This document shows positions 4,422-5,972 of a DNA stretch of 5,972 nt, in pieces. The notes under the pieces were generated by a model. That model made no database searches, was not told where the DNA came from, and saw only the letters and a list, made by a program, of their open reading frames with translations. The stretch is from CAYMFD01 sp964389475 (lineage in GTDB: Bacteria; Bacteroidota; Bacteroidia; Chitinophagales; Saprospiraceae), in assembly GCA_964389475.1 (NCBI GenBank), contig CAYMFD010000160.1:1-5972 (forward strand), written 5' to 3'. The translations under genes and the position numbers were made by a program. Each line of letters begins with the position of its first letter. Within the stretch, counting starts at the first letter, position 1.

Positions 4422-5462
4422 ATGGCAGCAACGACAGCGACCAAGAAGAAGGCAGTAAGTAAGGCAAAATCCAAATCAAAGTACTCTAAGGAGCAGTACC
4501 TAGAGTGGTATGAAGTGATGCTGAGAATCAGACGATTTGAGGAGGCGACATTAAAGGCTTACAGCAAGCAAAAGATTAGAGGCTTTTGCCACGTGTACAT
4601 CGGCCAAGAGGCAATAGCAGCAGGTATGGTATCTGCGCTAAAGAAAGAAGATAAAGTAGTTACAGCTTATCGACAGCACGGTATAGGTCTCTCAAGAGGC
4701 CTGACTAGCCGTGAGTGTATGGCTGAGCTATTTGGTAAAGAGACGGGTTGTGTACAGGGTAAAGGTGGATCGATGCACTTCTTCGGACGTGAGCAGAACT
4801 ACTTTGGTGGTAATGGTATCGTAGGAGCCCAGATACCTATAGGTACAGGTATAGCATTCGCTGACAAGTATCGAGGAGATAATCAGCTGACTGTAACTAT
4901 GTTCGGTGATGGAGCGGCTAGACAAGGAGCCCTTTATGAGTCGTTTAATATGGCGATGACATGGAACCTCCCCGTTCTCTACATCTGCGAAAACAACGGG
5001 TATGCCATGGGTACATCTGTAGAAAGAACCAGTAATGTCAAAGACATCCATACCATCGGTGACGCATTTGATATGCCGCACGAGGCAGTAGACGGTATGG
5101 ACCCTGTAGCTGTGCATGAGGCACTTGATAAGGCAGGTAAGCATATCAAAGAAGGTAAGGGACCTTACTTCCTTGAAATCAAAACATACAGATATAGAGG
5201 TCACTCTGTATCTGATCCAGCAAAATATAGGACTAAGGCAGAGCTCGAAAAGTACAAGGGCAAGGACCCCATTATACTGATAGAGCAGAAAATGATCAGT
5301 GGTAAGATCGCATCAAGCAAAGAGGTGGATGCTATCAAATCTAAGATCGAAGCAGAAATCGCAGATGCCGTACAGTTCGCAGAGGATAGTCCACTACCAT
5401 TAGCATCAGGCCTATACGAGCACAATTATGTGCAAGAAGACTACCCATACATAATGGACTAG
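4422..5462 (+). CDS. pdhA: Pyruvate dehydrogenase (acetyl-transferring) E1 component, alpha subunit
   Basis: A 346-residue thiamine-diphosphate-dependent subunit that, with E1 beta, decarboxylates pyruvate and passes the acetyl group to the lipoyl domain of E2, making acetyl-CoA in the cytoplasm. The thiamine diphosphate motif runs from GDG (162-164) to NN (191-192). YRQHG (83-87), GGSMHFF (115-121) and the active-site loop RYRGHSVSDPAKYR (257-270) are all in place and match E1 alpha of pyruvate dehydrogenase better than the branched-chain enzyme. Residues 2-20 are a low-complexity stretch rich in Lys, Ala, Ser and Thr ahead of the conserved start near Tyr21; its role is unknown. Neither E1 beta nor E2 is beside it: the next gene encodes a STAS protein, 40 bases downstream. 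The start has no Shine-Dalgarno sequence. Confidence 0.95.
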   Translation: MAATTATKKKAVSKAKSKSKYSKEQYLEWYEVMLRIRRFEEATLKAYSKQKIRGFCHVYIGQEAIAAGMVSALKKEDKVVTAYRQHGIGLSRGLTSRECMAELFGKETGCVQGKGGSMHFFGREQNYFGGNGIVGAQIPIGTGIAFADKYRGDNQLTVTMFGDGAARQGALYESFNMAMTWNLPVLYICENNGYAMGTSVERTSNVKDIHTIGDAFDMPHEAVDGMDPVAVHEALDKAGKHIKEGKGPYFLEIKTYRYRGHSVSDPAKYRTKAELEKYKGKDPIILIEQKMISGKIASSKEVDAIKSKIEAEIADAVQFAEDSPLPLASGLYEHNYVQEDYPYIMD

Positions 5463-5502
5463 GCGCTTGCCACGTTAATTTAAAGATTACTAACACCACA
5501 CT

Positions 5503-5877
5503 ATGAAATTTACCCTTGACAAGCAGGACAGACACACGGTGTTTACCTTGCAGGAAGAGAACCTTAATAGCCTCTTAGCGCCTGCTCTCAAGTCAGAGTT
5601 TATCTTTCTAGAGCAGGAAGGCGTCCATAATCTCATCTTTGACCTTACTAACGTCAAGTATGTGGATAGCTCAGGACTGAGTAGTATCCTTACAGCCAAT
5701 CGTCTGTGGTCGCAGAAGGGTAGCTTTATCATCGCAGGTGCTACTGCTCCTTCTGTGAAAAAGCTAATCGAGATTAGCCGTTTGGACTCAATTTTGACAT
5801 TGGTCCCTACTTTGGCCGAGGCCGTCGACTACGTATTTATGGAGGATATAGAGCGACAGTTAAACGAAGAAGAATAG
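5503..5877 (+). CDS. STAS-domain protein, anti-sigma factor antagonist-like
   Basis: A 124-residue single-domain protein of the SpoIIAA/RsbV type, which in other bacteria releases a sigma factor or other partner by binding its anti-sigma kinase. The core strand-helix pattern is visible: LIFDLTNVKYVDSSGLSSIL (44-63) carries the conserved Asp55-Ser56-Ser57-Gly58, and Ser57 aligns with the serine phosphorylated in SpoIIAA, so phospho-switching is plausible. A short acidic tail (EDIERQLNEEE) extends past the domain. No anti-sigma kinase or sigma factor gene is in view, so the partner is unknown; Bacteroidota also use such proteins in other signalling roles. The 40-base gap after E1 alpha lacks a good promoter, and the two genes may be co-transcribed. 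No Shine-Dalgarno sequence is seen. Confidence 0.88.
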   Translation: MKFTLDKQDRHTVFTLQEENLNSLLAPALKSEFIFLEQEGVHNLIFDLTNVKYVDSSGLSSILTANRLWSQKGSFIIAGATAPSVKKLIEISRLDSILTLVPTLAEAVDYVFMEDIERQLNEEE

Positions 5878-5903
5878 CTAGAAAAAATCTCTCGTAATTC
5901 TTG

Positions 5904-5933
5904 TTGATTAACTCGCATGACGTCGTATATTTG
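5904..5933 (+). promoter_or_regulatory. Bacteroidota-type promoter of the gene at the right edge
   Basis: TTG (5904-5906) is followed after 19 bases by TATATTTG (5926-5933), a full -7 match, and then by CAC. This is one of the cleanest promoters in the window. It indicates that the next gene is transcribed separately from the STAS gene. No hairpin terminator is visible between the STAS stop codon and this promoter. Confidence 0.75.
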
Positions 5934-5942
5934 CACTCCGAA

Positions 5943-5972
5943 ATGAAGAAGCGTTTAACCGCAGCCACATTT
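5943..5972 (+). CDS. Start of an unidentified gene, cut by the window edge
   Basis: Ten codons are visible, reading MKKRLTAATF. The basic start followed by small and hydrophobic residues would suit the beginning of a signal peptide, but this is too short to name the product. The ATG lies only 9 bases after the -7 box, so the mRNA would have a leader of a few bases or none. Confidence 0.55.
   Translation, partial: MKKRLTAATF

Noticed and set aside
4728..5204. A 158-codon minus-strand open frame opposite E1 alpha
   Set aside because: The plus strand encodes an intact, strongly conserved enzyme here. The minus-strand product has no recognisable domain and is a shadow of its codon pattern.

Overview
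The window looks like chromosomal DNA from a member of the Bacteroidota. Several genes are preceded by the phylum's characteristic promoter (TTTG or TTG, about 19-20 bases, then TAnnTTTG). None of the five complete protein genes has a Shine-Dalgarno sequence, and the tRNA gene does not encode its CCA end. The protein set (YdfG-type dehydrogenase, carnosinase-like M20 dipeptidase, secreted FKBP isomerase, pyruvate dehydrogenase E1 alpha, STAS protein) is ordinary housekeeping content. I cannot place the organism below phylum level with confidence.

Bases 1-1203 hold no convincing protein gene and consist almost entirely of repeats. Bases 1-781 contain a family built from a 71-base module A (three copies), a 74-base module B (two copies, partly complementary to A) and a spacer. 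A plus spacer forms a 245-base tandem duplication. Bases 809-1219 contain a different array with a 175-base period. Each period carries a copy of the 3' end of the adjacent tRNA-Ser gene, an intrinsic terminator on the minus strand and a long hairpin. This layout is strikingly like the rtT repeats next to tyrT in Escherichia coli and is the most interesting part of the window.

Bases 1204-2149 are on the minus strand: tRNA-Ser(UGA), with its own well-formed promoter, and upstream of it the SDR dehydrogenase gene. Bases 2207-5972 are on the plus strand: dipeptidase, FKBP isomerase, E1 alpha, STAS protein, and the first ten codons of a further gene. The dehydrogenase and the dipeptidase diverge from a 57-base intergenic region.

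The plus-strand genes do not form one pathway. Separate promoter-like boxes before the dipeptidase, the isomerase, E1 alpha and the last gene suggest mostly independent transcription. Only E1 alpha and the STAS gene (40-base gap, no good promoter between them) look likely to share a transcript. No defence system, transposase, integrase or CRISPR array is visible.
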